A DNA stretch of 11,051 nt from a bacterium (GCA_030432015.1 JAUIHJ010000220.1:1-11051); one strand, 5' to 3'. Shown: positions 1-8,550, counted from the stretch's first letter. Notes: a model not told the origin generated them from the sequence alone. Translations and numbers: made by a program.

Positions 1-1236
1 CTGCGGGTCGTCCGCCAGGTTGTTCCATTCGTAGACATCGTTGCCAATGGCGTACAGTTCTTCGGCCGGTCGCTGCTGGTACCGGCGTACTTTATCCGCG
101 GCGTCGACGTTCCCCGCCGCGGCCTGGTCGACCCAGGACTGAAACAAAGGCGATTGAGTGCAAGCGTTGGTGAATGTTGTCTCGGGCGTGAAGTTGAGGA
201 TGTACTTGTGGGTCGCCGAACGCACCGATCGGATTCCAAAATGGGGTGAGCCGTTGATGATGCCTCGCGTGGTCATTTCGCCGAAGACATAATCCTTGTG
301 ATGACTGGTTTGACCGGCGAGCACCGGCAACAGGCTCTTGCCCTGAAGAACGGGATCGGGTGTCGCTCCTGCCGCCGCGATGAACGTAGGCAGCACATCG
401 ATGTACTCGATCAGGGCGTGACTGACCGAGCCCGGTTTGATCCTGCCTGGCCACCGCGCGATGCAGGCGCTTTGCAGGCCGGTGTCATAACAGGTCCACT
501 TCGCAAACGGCATCCCCGAACCCTGCTCGCTGACGACGATCACCAGGGTGTTGTCCGCGAGTCCGTGCTTGTCGAGTAGTTCGAGGCACTGCCCCACCTG
601 ACCGTCGTAATAGGTGATCTCCGCCAGGTACTTGGAGAGATCAGACCGCGTCTCCGGCGTGTCCACGAAGTACGGCGGCAGCTTCAGGGTGGCGGGGTCG
701 TAACGCGAGGCGTCGCCCTTGTTCCACGGGCTGTGAGGCTCGTTCGAACAAGCAAACAAACAAAACGGCGTCTCGTTCCGCTGGCACTCGCCAAACAGTT
801 TGTCGATTGCCTCCATGTCGGGATTGTTTTTCACGCCGGATGATTCAAATGCGAAGATCGACGCCGGTGCGATGTGGCGTTTTCCGCTGAGTGCAACGCG
901 GTAGCCGAGCGGTTGTAGATACTGCACAACGCTGCGTGTGCCGTCGGCCACAAACGTATGATTCGGATACGCCCCACTCTTAACCGGATACAGGCCGGTG
1001 TAGATGTTGTGGCGTGTTGGCGAACACATCGGTGCCGCCTGGAAGCACTGCGTGAAGCGCATCCCTTCGGTTGCCAGGCGGTCAATATTTGGGGTGTGTG
1101 CCTGCCCACCGTAACAACCCAGATCTCGGAAGGTGCAATCATCCGCGATGATGAACACGAAATTCGGCTGCACTTCGGCGGCATGAAGTGAGCTGCAGCA
1201 CAGGATCGCCAGTGGCAGGATGTGTCGGATGTTCAT
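1..1236 (-). CDS. Secreted sulfatase, formylglycine type (3' end outside window)
   Basis: This is the first 412 codons of an exported sulfatase (alkaline phosphatase/sulfatase superfamily). It begins at ATG 1236 and runs open to base 1. Residues 1-20 are a Sec signal peptide (MNIRHILPLAILCCSSLHAA). The metal-binding pair D32-D33 lies in FIIADD. The maturation motif C71-S-P-T-R75 fits CxPxR, so C71 should be oxidised to formylglycine by a sulfatase-modifying enzyme encoded elsewhere. GKRH (K119, H121) and EPHSPW (H168) match later active-site positions, and K246 follows in FAKW. The usual D-N/H metal ligand pair near residue 237 reads S-E-Q-G instead. The visible end, ELYAIGNDVYEWNNLADDPQ, is the ending typical of these enzymes, so probably fewer than 100 residues are missing. 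It likely hydrolyses sulfate esters of a polysaccharide or glycan in the periplasm; the substrate cannot be read. The ribosome site is weak, and the start rests on the signal peptide. The amidohydrolase lies 106 nt upstream. Confidence 0.93.
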   Translation of the reverse strand, partial: MNIRHILPLAILCCSSLHAAEVQPNFVFIIADDCTFRDLGCYGGQAHTPNIDRLATEGMRFTQCFQAAPMCSPTRHNIYTGLYPVKSGAYPNHTFVADGTRSVVQYLQPLGYRVALSGKRHIAPASIFAFESSGVKNNPDMEAIDKLFGECQRNETPFCLFACSNEPHSPWNKGDASRYDPATLKLPPYFVDTPETRSDLSKYLAEITYYDGQVGQCLELLDKHGLADNTLVIVVSEQGSGMPFAKWTCYDTGLQSACIARWPGRIKPGSVSHALIEYIDVLPTFIAAAGATPDPVLQGKSLLPVLAGQTSHHKDYVFGEMTTRGIINGSPHFGIRSVRSATHKYILNFTPETTFTNACTQSPLFQSWVDQAAAGNVDAADKVRRYQQRPAEELYAIGNDVYEWNNLADDPQ

Positions 1237-1342
1237 AAGCTGGATTCGACCTGGGAAAAAACGATGGACCGGTGCTGGTGCCCGTGGCCACAGCGTGGAA
1301 GTGCGAGTCTCCGGGCAATAACGTGCTGGTCGCGGTTACCGA

Positions 1343-2281
1343 TCAACTCAACGCCAACACGCGACGGGCATTATCGCGGTAGATCTTTTTTTGCACGTCA
1401 GCCGGAAGTTTCAAGAGTTGTTCGAATAGTTCGAATTGGGGTACGTGCTGCTCGGGCGCGAGAAAATCCGTGCCGAACATGATGCGGTCCTGTCGGCGAG
1501 TCAAGAACTGCCGGCCGAATTCCAAGTCGCGGCTGATGGAATTGGCGCCGCTCCCAGCAGACAGTTCGCCGTAGATGTTGGGGTACTTCTCCATTAATCG
1601 ATCAATGGCGCCACCGGTTGCGACCTGGCCCTTGGGATAGCCGCCAAGCCCCCCTTGCGTGATATCCCCTGAAATCGATGCCCACCAGCCAGGCCCGTGG
1701 CCGATGAAAACGCCGTGCGGTGTCTCTTGGAGGACCTTTTCCAAGCCCGGCAACCCCGGTTGATCGGTGTTGCGCTGATTGTCCAAATGGAACAGGACGG
1801 GCAGTTTGGCTTCCGCGCAGGCTGCGAACAGTCGCAGATTGCGGGGGTCGTCAAAGGCGATACCCGGTTTGTGTTCGCCAAATCCCTTGGCACCGGCGTC
1901 GACATAGCGTTTGAGCATATCAACCAATCCCTGATGTCCGCCTCGAAACGACGTGCGAGGGTCGATCGAGCAAAACGGAATCAGCCGATCGCGGTGCGGC
2001 TTGGTTTCCGCCAAGACAAAATCTGACGTCAGCGGATAGCTGGACGACTCAGGAGAAACCAGCGGCAAGACGACGGCGCGGGCAATGTGATGCGCGTCCA
2101 TCCAGCGTAATAATACTTCGGCCGTCAGCGTCTGCGTGCTATTCCACGTTTGGCCGAGGTGCGTGTGCATGTCGATGTAACCAGCGTCTGCCGCGTCTTC
2201 CGCCGCTCCACGAGCGCACATGGCACCCGCACCGATGGCGAGTAGGGATTGATGAAACGAACGACGTGTGATCCTTGGCAT
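1343..2281 (-). CDS. Tat-exported amidohydrolase (amidohydrolase-2-like TIM barrel)
   Basis: A complete 312-aa protein. Residues 4-24 form a twin-arginine signal (TRRSFHQSLLAIGAGA, with R6-R7), so it is probably exported folded with its metal bound. The rest resembles the amidohydrolase-related (Amidohydro_2) TIM-barrel family. H39-x-H41 in IDMHTHLG closes the first strand, with E136-H137 in KGFGEHKPG, H165 in LFHLDN, H195 in GHGPGWW and D272 in MFGTDF. These are the expected mononuclear metal ligands and catalytic aspartate, in the right order and spacing. Length is normal for the family, which includes hydrolases, lactonases and decarboxylases, so the reaction cannot be fixed. The ATG at 2281 has AGGA seven bases upstream (complement of 2289-2292). 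It follows the giant protein gene by 155 nt and precedes the sulfatase by 106 nt. I see no frameshift or missing core residue. Confidence 0.87.
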   Translation of the reverse strand: MPRITRRSFHQSLLAIGAGAMCARGAAEDAADAGYIDMHTHLGQTWNSTQTLTAEVLLRWMDAHHIARAVVLPLVSPESSSYPLTSDFVLAETKPHRDRLIPFCSIDPRTSFRGGHQGLVDMLKRYVDAGAKGFGEHKPGIAFDDPRNLRLFAACAEAKLPVLFHLDNQRNTDQPGLPGLEKVLQETPHGVFIGHGPGWWASISGDITQGGLGGYPKGQVATGGAIDRLMEKYPNIYGELSAGSGANSISRDLEFGRQFLTRRQDRIMFGTDFLAPEQHVPQFELFEQLLKLPADVQKKIYRDNARRVLALS

Positions 2282-2436
2282 GAGCGATTCCTATCGAGGC
2301 GATGTGGAAATGGTCAAGACAAGCTGGACGGTGGGCAGGTCGGCTCTGCATTCGACCAAATGCCGGACAGACTCCAGCGTGGACATTTTTCGTTGGCAAG
2401 TAATCCTATTGAAGGGAACGGTGACCGATCACGGGA

Positions 2437-5400
2437 CTACGGCAGTGGATCGTTGATGAATCGGGCAAGTTGTTCGCGAAGTGACTCGCGATCAGGTGAG
2501 AATTGTACTGCGAGCTTTGAATATCGGACCGCCGCTTCGCGGTTACCCTGACGGAAGTAAACCTCCGCCAGGGTATCCAGATAGCCACCGTTTTCAGGCG
2601 CCAGTTCAACCGCTCGGGTCGCATGCTCCATGGCGACATCAATTTGCCGGCCGCAACGCGCCGCCAGCCACGCCATGTTGTTGTGTAAGTAAGCGCTGCC
2701 GGGGAACTGTTTGCAGGCTGCTTCGTAGCCGTTGTACAGCGTATCGAATATGGCGTTTCCAAATTCCGCCTTTCCGGCCTGATCGAAGGCTGGCGTCAGT
2801 TCTTCGGCCAACGTCGTATCCCCTGGGGTCATGGCAGCTGCCAGGCCAATCCGGCGCGAAGCGGTTTCCAGATCGCCGGTTTGAACCGCTGCCAGTGCCT
2901 GCAGCCGATGGACGTTGCTGGGAACTCGCAAGTATCCTTCGTTTTCCAGCATGTAATACTCGCTGCGCAAATCGCCCAGCATGTAGTGCTGCCACCGCGT
3001 GGCAGCCACGTCAGGGTGTTCGGGCTGAGCAAGCGCCAACCGCCGGGCGGCATCGTTCAGTTCCAGGTGTTCGAACGGCGCCGCGACGCGGAGGAACTTC
3101 CATTGGTCAATGGCGGCCGCCAACAACCCTCGCTCGGCCAGCTTGGTCGCCATGGTGTGACGGGCACGGCCGTCCAGTGCGAGTTCGTGCGCCAATTGCT
3201 TGTGGTGCACGGCTTCGGTGGTTCGTCCTGCTTGTTCATAGCAGTGGCCGGACAGGTACAGCGCCGCCAACTCCGCGTTATCATCTTCCCAAATTTGCTC
3301 GTAAAGACGGGCCGCATGCAATGGCTGATTCTGATCGGCCAGGATGTCTGCATGCAGCATCGCAGCGGTTGAAGACGCTTCGATTCCTTGCAGGCATCGC
3401 AGGGCGATTTCTGTTTCGCCCCGTCCGCGGCAAGTGGTGGCGATTCCCACCAGATACGTTTGCCGCGAGATGCCACTTAGTGTTTTCGCGTGTTGCTCTG
3501 CCAGTTCGGCCAAGATCACAAATTCGCCGGCGGCCTCATCCGGCTGTGGATCGAGCAGGCGATGCAGGCGATCCAAGGCGTCCACCACGGACTCGCTCGG
3601 CTGTTCAGCTCGCAAGAACTGCCACCAGGCGTTGGCCTCGGCATACCGGCGATTGTAAAGCCGCGTCAGCAGGGATGGCGTTGATGATCTTAGGGTGACC
3701 GTCCGCGCGCCGATGGACCACGCCTCCTGGATCAGGCCCATCTGCAGGAACGATTGGCTCATCAATTCCCAATAGGCATTGGCGGGCGGTGTGGAATTGG
3801 TCGGGGTGGGCATTTCCTCTACAAGTGCTGTCAAGACGGTCAGCACCGCATTGCGATCATCGGTTCGCCCCAATAAATCCAGGACTCGGGCGATATGCAG
3901 CGCGAACTCGAATCGATCCCGCGTCTGCGCTTCTTCGTCGGCTTCCTGGCTCGGCAGTCGATCGAACCACGCGCGGTCGGGAGTTGTGGTCTCACTTGAG
4001 GGCTGATGTTGCAGCTGGGCATCTTGGGTCGCGGTGATCGGCAGCTTGACGAGCTGAAAAGCATCCTGGTAACGGTGTTGGTACGTATACAGGGCGAACG
4101 CTCGCCTGGGATGTGACTCGCGGAGAAACGCGAGCGCCGGGTCGACACAGTCATTAAGCAACAGGGCTTCGGCGCAGTGCCAGGCGAGATTCCGATCCGA
4201 CGCGTGCTTTTCCTGGAATTGCAGGATCTTTTCGATGGTCTCGTTGAAGGCGGTCTCGAGGCCGGCCAAGCGCTGGAACGTCGCGGTGTAACCGAGCGCT
4301 TCGATCTCTCGATAGGGCGCTGCGTAGACCCGTGTGGTGGGAATGGGAATGGGCAGCGGACAGGCCGCACCAGATTGCAGTGCGGCGGCCTCGTGCCAGG
4401 CTTGGCGTTCGACCAAAACGGCCCGCAAGAATCCATCGTCGCCTAGCGCAGACGCCAACCGCTGTGCTTCCGGAAGGTTGCCTTGCGCGCGGACCAGATA
4501 GAGCAACAGACGTTGATCGACCTCCGTAGGGTCCTCTTGTAATTGCCGTTGCAGGGCGGCGATGCGGTCGTCCAGTTGATTGCGGCTGCGGAGGTACGCG
4601 GCCAGCCGGACTCGACCGAGATCATCCTGCGCGTGTTCAGTCAGCAACGCGACCACTCGCTCGTATTCACCTCGCTGAAGATGCCAGGCAACGACGCCAG
4701 CGGGCGAATACAACAGTTGCTGCAGGTAGGATTGGCGACGTGACGCGTCCGGTTCCATGGCGGCAAACTCGCGGAGAACGTCGGCTTTCCCGGCCTGAAC
4801 CACACCCTGGCGAATCCGGGAAACGGCCATGATCTGCCGAACAAACGAAGACTGATTGCCGGCCGTCTCGAGCTTGCAAAGCTTCAAGAGCTCCTCCGCG
4901 ACGATAGCATGGCGGAATAGGCGGTGCCCTTCGGTCCGGTAGACAAATGCCTGAATGCATTGGCGGCGGAGATTGTCATCCGCTTCTTTGTCCACATGCT
5001 GAAACACGCGTGATAACTGGTTCGCGCCCGCCAGGTAATCCAGAGACACCGGGGAGAACAACAGGGTCGACGTCATTGACCGACGCATGCTGACGTTGGG
5101 TTCTTCGTCAATAAAGCTCAGCAAGACATCAAATTGGCCGCTGGCCAGCAGTGCTTCGAGCGCTTCGCTGGTGTAAAGAATGTTCCGCAGCAAGTAGCCG
5201 CGGCGGGCGTTTTCGGTCGCTCGAATCGCGTCAATCAGCAAATTCGCTTTTCCAGCCAAAGCCAGCCACTGGACACCGCTGCGATTATTGGCCAGGCGGC
5301 TGAGCAGCAACTTGCGATGATTTTCATCGAGGCCTGACTCGACCAGCGCAACCAGGCGATCGGATTGCTTGTGCTGCGCCATCAGCCGCATCGACTCGCG

Positions 5401-8400
5401 ACTGGTCATTAAACGCTCCAGAATCGGTCGCAGCTTAGCCTGATCCGTTTCCGCGAGGACTTCGGTCAACACCGTTTCCAGGCGATTGGTGTCAGCCAGA
5501 TGGGCGAGTACAGCGGGCGACGCGAGCAGTTCGCCGAGCAGCGCGCGTCGTTTGGCGTCATCTTCGTCTTTCAGGCAGAGTGTGATCAGCACGTCCATCT
5601 GTTTTGACTCGATCAGCGCCGCCATCACGGACTTGCTGCGGACAAGCTGGGTGAGCAGATTTCGTCGCGCATCCACCGACGACTCCCCCTTCAGCGTCGT
5701 CAGGAAGAAGTCCACACGGTTGCTCTTGACCAATTGCTGCGTCGCCAAATCCAGGGAAAACAGCCGGCCCAGCAGCATCGCACGGAAGGTTGGCTCTTTC
5801 TGGCGAAGCGACAGCTCTAACAGGTCGTCGAAGAAACCTTGACCGATCAGCAGCGTGAGTGCATTGGTGTTATAGAACAATCGCTGCAAGTAGCTGGTCT
5901 GGCCATTGCCGTCGGCACTGGTTTCGACCACGGCCAACACCAGGGACAGCCGTTTCTGTGCGGCCAACAGTTCCAACACTTTGGGTACCAGCAGGACCTG
6001 GCCCAATAACTGTTCCCGCCGGCTGCCGGTCGACTGGTTGATGAGTTTCAGGAGTGACGGGAGATACCCGTTATCGACCAAGGCCGTGACCGTCGCCGAG
6101 CGGCTCAGGATGTACGTGAGCAGTTGTTCACGCGAACTTGCGTCCGGCTCTCGCGTCACGAGATTCAAGACAGATCCCAGTTGATCCTTGCTGGTCAGGT
6201 GTTTGACGACGGGCGGCGAACCCAGTAATGCGCCGATCATCGAGGCGCGATACGAGGGGTGCTTCTCCGCGGTTGCCAGCTTCAAGAGGGTCTCGAATTG
6301 TCCCTTGTCGATCAACGCACCAATGGCCTGCTGGTTGTAGAACAGACGCTGAAGCACCTGACGTCGCGAGCTGGGGTCTTGTTGGGACGTGATGAATGTC
6401 AGTAACGTTTCGATCTCACCCGCTTCAATCAATGCGGCGACCACCTGCGAGGCGCTGTAGAATGCGACCAAGAGGGTGTTGCGACGAGCGGGCTGCAGTG
6501 TGTTCTCCGCCAGCTCCAAGAGCTTTTCAAAATGTCCGGCTTCGATCAGGGCGCCCAAGCCAATCTGGTTGCTGTAAAGTCGCTTGAGAAATTCGAATTG
6601 GGCATCCTGGTCGGTCTCCTCGGTCGCGAGTTCAATCAGCGAATCCAATTCGCCATTTCTCTTCAACTGCTCGATGACCGGTTGCGTCCGCACAAAGTCG
6701 CCAAACAGGATCGCTCGATCGACGGCGTTGCTAGCGCCTTTGGCAAGCTGCGCCAGTGCGTCGTAATGCCCGTGCTCGATCAGGGCCGCGGTGGCCCAGT
6801 GGTTGCGAAACAGGCCGGAAACGTACATGTTTCGTGACTTGGCGTCCTTGAATTCGTTTGCCAGCGTAATCAGTTCACCGGTTGTCTCTTGATCCTTGAA
6901 AAATTTGGCGGCGTCCGACGATGACATCAATTGAGTTAGCAGGCTGCCGCGCGCCGCCTCAGGTTCATTCCTCACGAGCGTAAGAATCTGGCCAAAATGT
7001 CCCTGCTGCACCAACTTTCGTCTCAGGGTGTAGTTGTTCAGAATCGCGACAAGCAGTTTGCTGCGCGTGTCGTTTTGCTGCTCATCAACGAGCCAATCGA
7101 GAAGCCACTTGACCTCCTTATCGTCGTCGAAGAGTTGGGTCAGCCGCGATGTTACCAGCATGCGCGAGATGGCGACCGTCCGCCAACGATGATCAGGGTC
7201 GGTCTTGACCAGGTCCCACAGGCTCCTCAGCGTCTCGGTCGATTTGAGCGAATAGAGAATGTTGCCGTATTCGAACAGGCGATCTAAGTACGCACGGCGG
7301 GCGTCGAGCTCGGTTTCCTCTTCCGCCAGCGTGACAATCAGGCCATTCTTGTTATTGGCGGTCAAGTGCTTCTGCATGCCGCGGGACATCATCAGATTCG
7401 CCAGGAGTTCGCCGCGCGTCTTGGGATCCTGCTCGCCACGGACCATCTTGATGAGGGCGTCGAAGCCGGGTGATTCCAGTAGCCTTGCCACGACATTGGG
7501 CGTATTGAACAGCTGCTCGAGAATTCGTTTATGAACGAGTGATTCCGAGTTCTCCTTGGCGAACTCCAGAACTTGATCGAGCTTTCCGGCTTCCAAGATC
7601 GCGGCGGTTGCGTCGGGTGCGGCCAACAGCACCAGCAGCAGTTCGCCGCGCACGGCCTTGTCCTTCTCTGCCATCAGGGCGGCGAAGGTAAATTCAAGCT
7701 GATTGTTCTTGATCAGCGCTGCAACGGTGCCAGGGGCCCTGAGCACGGTCACCAGTAGCTGCTTACGCGCCAGGGCATCGGTCTCTGCTTGAATGAACTC
7801 CAGGAGCGTGTTCAGCTTTCCCGCTTCGATCAGGCGACTCAGCATCTTGGGCGTCGATAAGACGCGTGCCATCATGGTGCGACGCCATCGTTCATCCTGA
7901 TCCGCGCCAACCGTCGTGATCAGGGTTTCGACACGATCCAATTCGATAAACCGTTCAACCGCGTTGGCGTCGCCAAACAACTGCACCAGCAACGCGCGGC
8001 GAACGTTGGGATCACGCTCCAGACGCAGCATGCTTTCCACGGTGTCAAATTGTTGCGCCAACAGAAGCTGCGCAAACGCGTTCTGTCGCTGGCTCGCGTC
8101 GCCGTCGCGAAACTGGCGGATCAAGACCAGGATGTCGGCAGGCACTCCGGGGATCATCCCGAAATCAAAATCATTTAGAATCCGCTGCGCGCGGTTGCGC
8201 ACTTCTCGGTCGCGGCTCCTGGCGGCTTCGCGCAACGCGGGTTCGGCCGCCAGCCCCATTCGCCAGAGCCGCTGCGATGCCAGCTTGCGGACGATAAACC
8301 GGTCGTCCCCCAGCTCGTTGATCGCTGCGGCAATCCGTGCCTGAGTCTGAGCAGCCGGCTCGGAATCGGCCATGGGGGCGGCACCGGCTGCGATCGCCTC

Positions 8401-8454
8401 GGACTGACCAATGAGAGCCGTCGACAGGACGACGGTCGCGAAAAGGGCAGACAT
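2437..8454 (-). CDS. Giant exported alpha-solenoid protein: HEAT-like segment, ~29 tandem 39-aa repeats, TPR-like C-terminus
   Basis: A 2005-aa protein if started at ATG 8454. I prefer that start because GGGAG lies seven bases upstream (8462-8466) and the first ~22 residues (MSALFATVVLSTALIGQSEA) form a hydrophobic export signal. An in-frame TTG at 8502 would add 16 residues including arginines but has no ribosome site. Residues ~36-95 are HEAT-like, with R-x-x-A-S-x-x-L and E-V-R-N-R-A motifs. Residues ~152-1278 are about 29 uninterrupted units of 37-39 aa (see the repeat entry). After a linker with alternating prolines (PLPIPIP, near 1368), residues ~1285-1990 are helical and TPR-like. The clearest units are near 1730-1765 (ALYLSGHCYEQAGRTTEAV) and ~1921-1994 (NNMAWLAARCG, then YLDTLAEVYFRQGNREAAV). 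No catalytic domain is visible. It is inferred to be a periplasmic scaffold or protein-binding rod; partner and role are unknown. Repeat proteins of this size occur in Planctomycetota, but I recognise no named family. Confidence 0.92.
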   Translation of the reverse strand: MSALFATVVLSTALIGQSEAIAAGAAPMADSEPAAQTQARIAAAINELGDDRFIVRKLASQRLWRMGLAAEPALREAARSRDREVRNRAQRILNDFDFGMIPGVPADILVLIRQFRDGDASQRQNAFAQLLLAQQFDTVESMLRLERDPNVRRALLVQLFGDANAVERFIELDRVETLITTVGADQDERWRRTMMARVLSTPKMLSRLIEAGKLNTLLEFIQAETDALARKQLLVTVLRAPGTVAALIKNNQLEFTFAALMAEKDKAVRGELLLVLLAAPDATAAILEAGKLDQVLEFAKENSESLVHKRILEQLFNTPNVVARLLESPGFDALIKMVRGEQDPKTRGELLANLMMSRGMQKHLTANNKNGLIVTLAEEETELDARRAYLDRLFEYGNILYSLKSTETLRSLWDLVKTDPDHRWRTVAISRMLVTSRLTQLFDDDKEVKWLLDWLVDEQQNDTRSKLLVAILNNYTLRRKLVQQGHFGQILTLVRNEPEAARGSLLTQLMSSSDAAKFFKDQETTGELITLANEFKDAKSRNMYVSGLFRNHWATAALIEHGHYDALAQLAKGASNAVDRAILFGDFVRTQPVIEQLKRNGELDSLIELATEETDQDAQFEFLKRLYSNQIGLGALIEAGHFEKLLELAENTLQPARRNTLLVAFYSASQVVAALIEAGEIETLLTFITSQQDPSSRRQVLQRLFYNQQAIGALIDKGQFETLLKLATAEKHPSYRASMIGALLGSPPVVKHLTSKDQLGSVLNLVTREPDASSREQLLTYILSRSATVTALVDNGYLPSLLKLINQSTGSRREQLLGQVLLVPKVLELLAAQKRLSLVLAVVETSADGNGQTSYLQRLFYNTNALTLLIGQGFFDDLLELSLRQKEPTFRAMLLGRLFSLDLATQQLVKSNRVDFFLTTLKGESSVDARRNLLTQLVRSKSVMAALIESKQMDVLITLCLKDEDDAKRRALLGELLASPAVLAHLADTNRLETVLTEVLAETDQAKLRPILERLMTSRESMRLMAQHKQSDRLVALVESGLDENHRKLLLSRLANNRSGVQWLALAGKANLLIDAIRATENARRGYLLRNILYTSEALEALLASGQFDVLLSFIDEEPNVSMRRSMTSTLLFSPVSLDYLAGANQLSRVFQHVDKEADDNLRRQCIQAFVYRTEGHRLFRHAIVAEELLKLCKLETAGNQSSFVRQIMAVSRIRQGVVQAGKADVLREFAAMEPDASRRQSYLQQLLYSPAGVVAWHLQRGEYERVVALLTEHAQDDLGRVRLAAYLRSRNQLDDRIAALQRQLQEDPTEVDQRLLLYLVRAQGNLPEAQRLASALGDDGFLRAVLVERQAWHEAAALQSGAACPLPIPIPTTRVYAAPYREIEALGYTATFQRLAGLETAFNETIEKILQFQEKHASDRNLAWHCAEALLLNDCVDPALAFLRESHPRRAFALYTYQHRYQDAFQLVKLPITATQDAQLQHQPSSETTTPDRAWFDRLPSQEADEEAQTRDRFEFALHIARVLDLLGRTDDRNAVLTVLTALVEEMPTPTNSTPPANAYWELMSQSFLQMGLIQEAWSIGARTVTLRSSTPSLLTRLYNRRYAEANAWWQFLRAEQPSESVVDALDRLHRLLDPQPDEAAGEFVILAELAEQHAKTLSGISRQTYLVGIATTCRGRGETEIALRCLQGIEASSTAAMLHADILADQNQPLHAARLYEQIWEDDNAELAALYLSGHCYEQAGRTTEAVHHKQLAHELALDGRARHTMATKLAERGLLAAAIDQWKFLRVAAPFEHLELNDAARRLALAQPEHPDVAATRWQHYMLGDLRSEYYMLENEGYLRVPSNVHRLQALAAVQTGDLETASRRIGLAAAMTPGDTTLAEELTPAFDQAGKAEFGNAIFDTLYNGYEAACKQFPGSAYLHNNMAWLAARCGRQIDVAMEHATRAVELAPENGGYLDTLAEVYFRQGNREAAVRYSKLAVQFSPDRESLREQLARFINDPLP
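2473..2694 (-). repeat. C-terminal TPR-like pair in the giant protein
   Basis: The last ~75 residues before the C-terminal tail match the tetratricopeptide pattern of paired helices. The first holds AYLHNNMAWLAARCG and AMEHATRAVELAPENG; the second holds YLDTLAEVYFRQGN and AAVRYSKLAVQFSPD. The W/L-G/A-Y/F-A-P positions of TPRs are met (N-N-M-A-W-L-A, A-x-x-A-V-E-L-A-P). TPR pairs of this kind usually bind peptides or other proteins. Upstream helical pairs back to about residue 1285 look related but are much more degenerate. Confidence 0.75.
4621..8001 (-). repeat. Array of ~29 tandem 39-aa (117-bp) helical repeats
   Basis: Aligning the giant protein by eye on the anchor R-x-x-L-L gives 29 consecutive units starting at residues 152, 191, 230, 269, 308 and so on (ATG-8454 numbering). 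About 25 units are exactly 39 aa; four are one or two residues shorter, and there are no insertions. Within a unit, position 1 is Arg in 24 of 29 units. Positions 4, 5, 8 and 9 are hydrophobic, position 22 is often Gly, positions 24, 27 and 28 are hydrophobic, and an acidic or D-P turn at about 33-36 precedes the next Arg. A typical unit contains AALIEAG, then LLTFI, then QQDPSS. The D-P-x-x-R turn is HEAT-like, while A-L-I-E-x-G-x-L-x-x-L-L resembles armadillo helices. The DNA units are strongly diverged, with no long identical stretches, so this is an old, selected protein repeat and not a recent DNA expansion. Confidence 0.88.
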
Positions 8455-8461
8455 CCGCACA

Positions 8462-8466
8462 CTCCC
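8462..8466 (-). promoter_or_regulatory. Ribosome binding site of the giant protein gene
   Basis: The minus strand reads GGGAG seven bases before ATG 8454. This decides the start in favour of 8454 over the in-frame TTG at 8502, upstream of which there is only an AT-rich TCATTTCA and no purine-rich site. Confidence 0.6.
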
Positions 8467-8510
8467 GCTAATGATGACCCATGACGTGGATCCGACTCGC
8501 AATGAAATGA

Positions 8511-8550
8511 CGCGCCGCGCAAGGCTGGGAACGGTGGCCTCCGCGGCGCG
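8511..8550 (-). other. Perfect 9-bp GC-only inverted repeat in the leader of the giant gene
   Basis: CGCGCCGCG at 8511-8519 is the exact reverse complement of 8542-8550, with a 22-nt spacer. Inside the spacer AGGC (8522-8525) and GCCT (8537-8540) can pair and extend the stem. On the transcribed strand it would fold very stably. It ends 57 nt before ATG 8454 and 118 nt after the PhoD-like stop codon. No T-run follows (TCATTTCATT), so it is not a classic intrinsic terminator. It could instead be a leader structure affecting the giant gene or an mRNA 3'-end stabiliser. Confidence 0.55.

Noticed and set aside
831..1184. A 117-codon minus-strand frame within the sulfatase.
   Set aside because: The overlapping frame from 1236 encodes the signal peptide and catalytic motifs of a sulfatase, so this is a shadow frame.
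1237..1342. T6 run (complement of 1256-1261) between amidohydrolase and sulfatase as an intrinsic terminator.
   Set aside because: No convincing GC stem directly precedes the T-run; only short palindromes such as GTGGCCAC are nearby.
2289..2317. Promoter-like TTGACC and ATAGGA with 17-bp spacing upstream of the amidohydrolase (minus strand).
   Set aside because: The supposed -10 is poor and coincides with the AGGA ribosome site, so transcription could not start usefully there.
2282..2436. The 155-nt gap after the giant gene as a site for a small gene or RNA.
   Set aside because: No start with ribosome site, no T-run terminator, and only a weak four-bp hairpin (GTGA/TCAC near 2420-2433); nothing supportable.
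2481..3698. A 405-codon open frame on the plus strand, antisense to the end of the giant gene.
   Set aside because: Its product is Arg/Pro/Cys-rich without domains, it lies opposite a well-supported TPR-coding frame, and no ribosome site precedes it. Long antisense frames are expected in GC-rich coding DNA.
4621..8001. The 117-bp periodicity as a CRISPR array or satellite DNA.
   Set aside because: Units have no identical repeats or spacers, lie in one continuous reading frame, and conserve amino-acid pattern only.
8455..8502. TTG start at 8502 for the giant protein.
   Set aside because: No ribosome site precedes it, while ATG 8454 has GGGAG at good spacing. It stays possible because it would supply arginines before the hydrophobic signal core.
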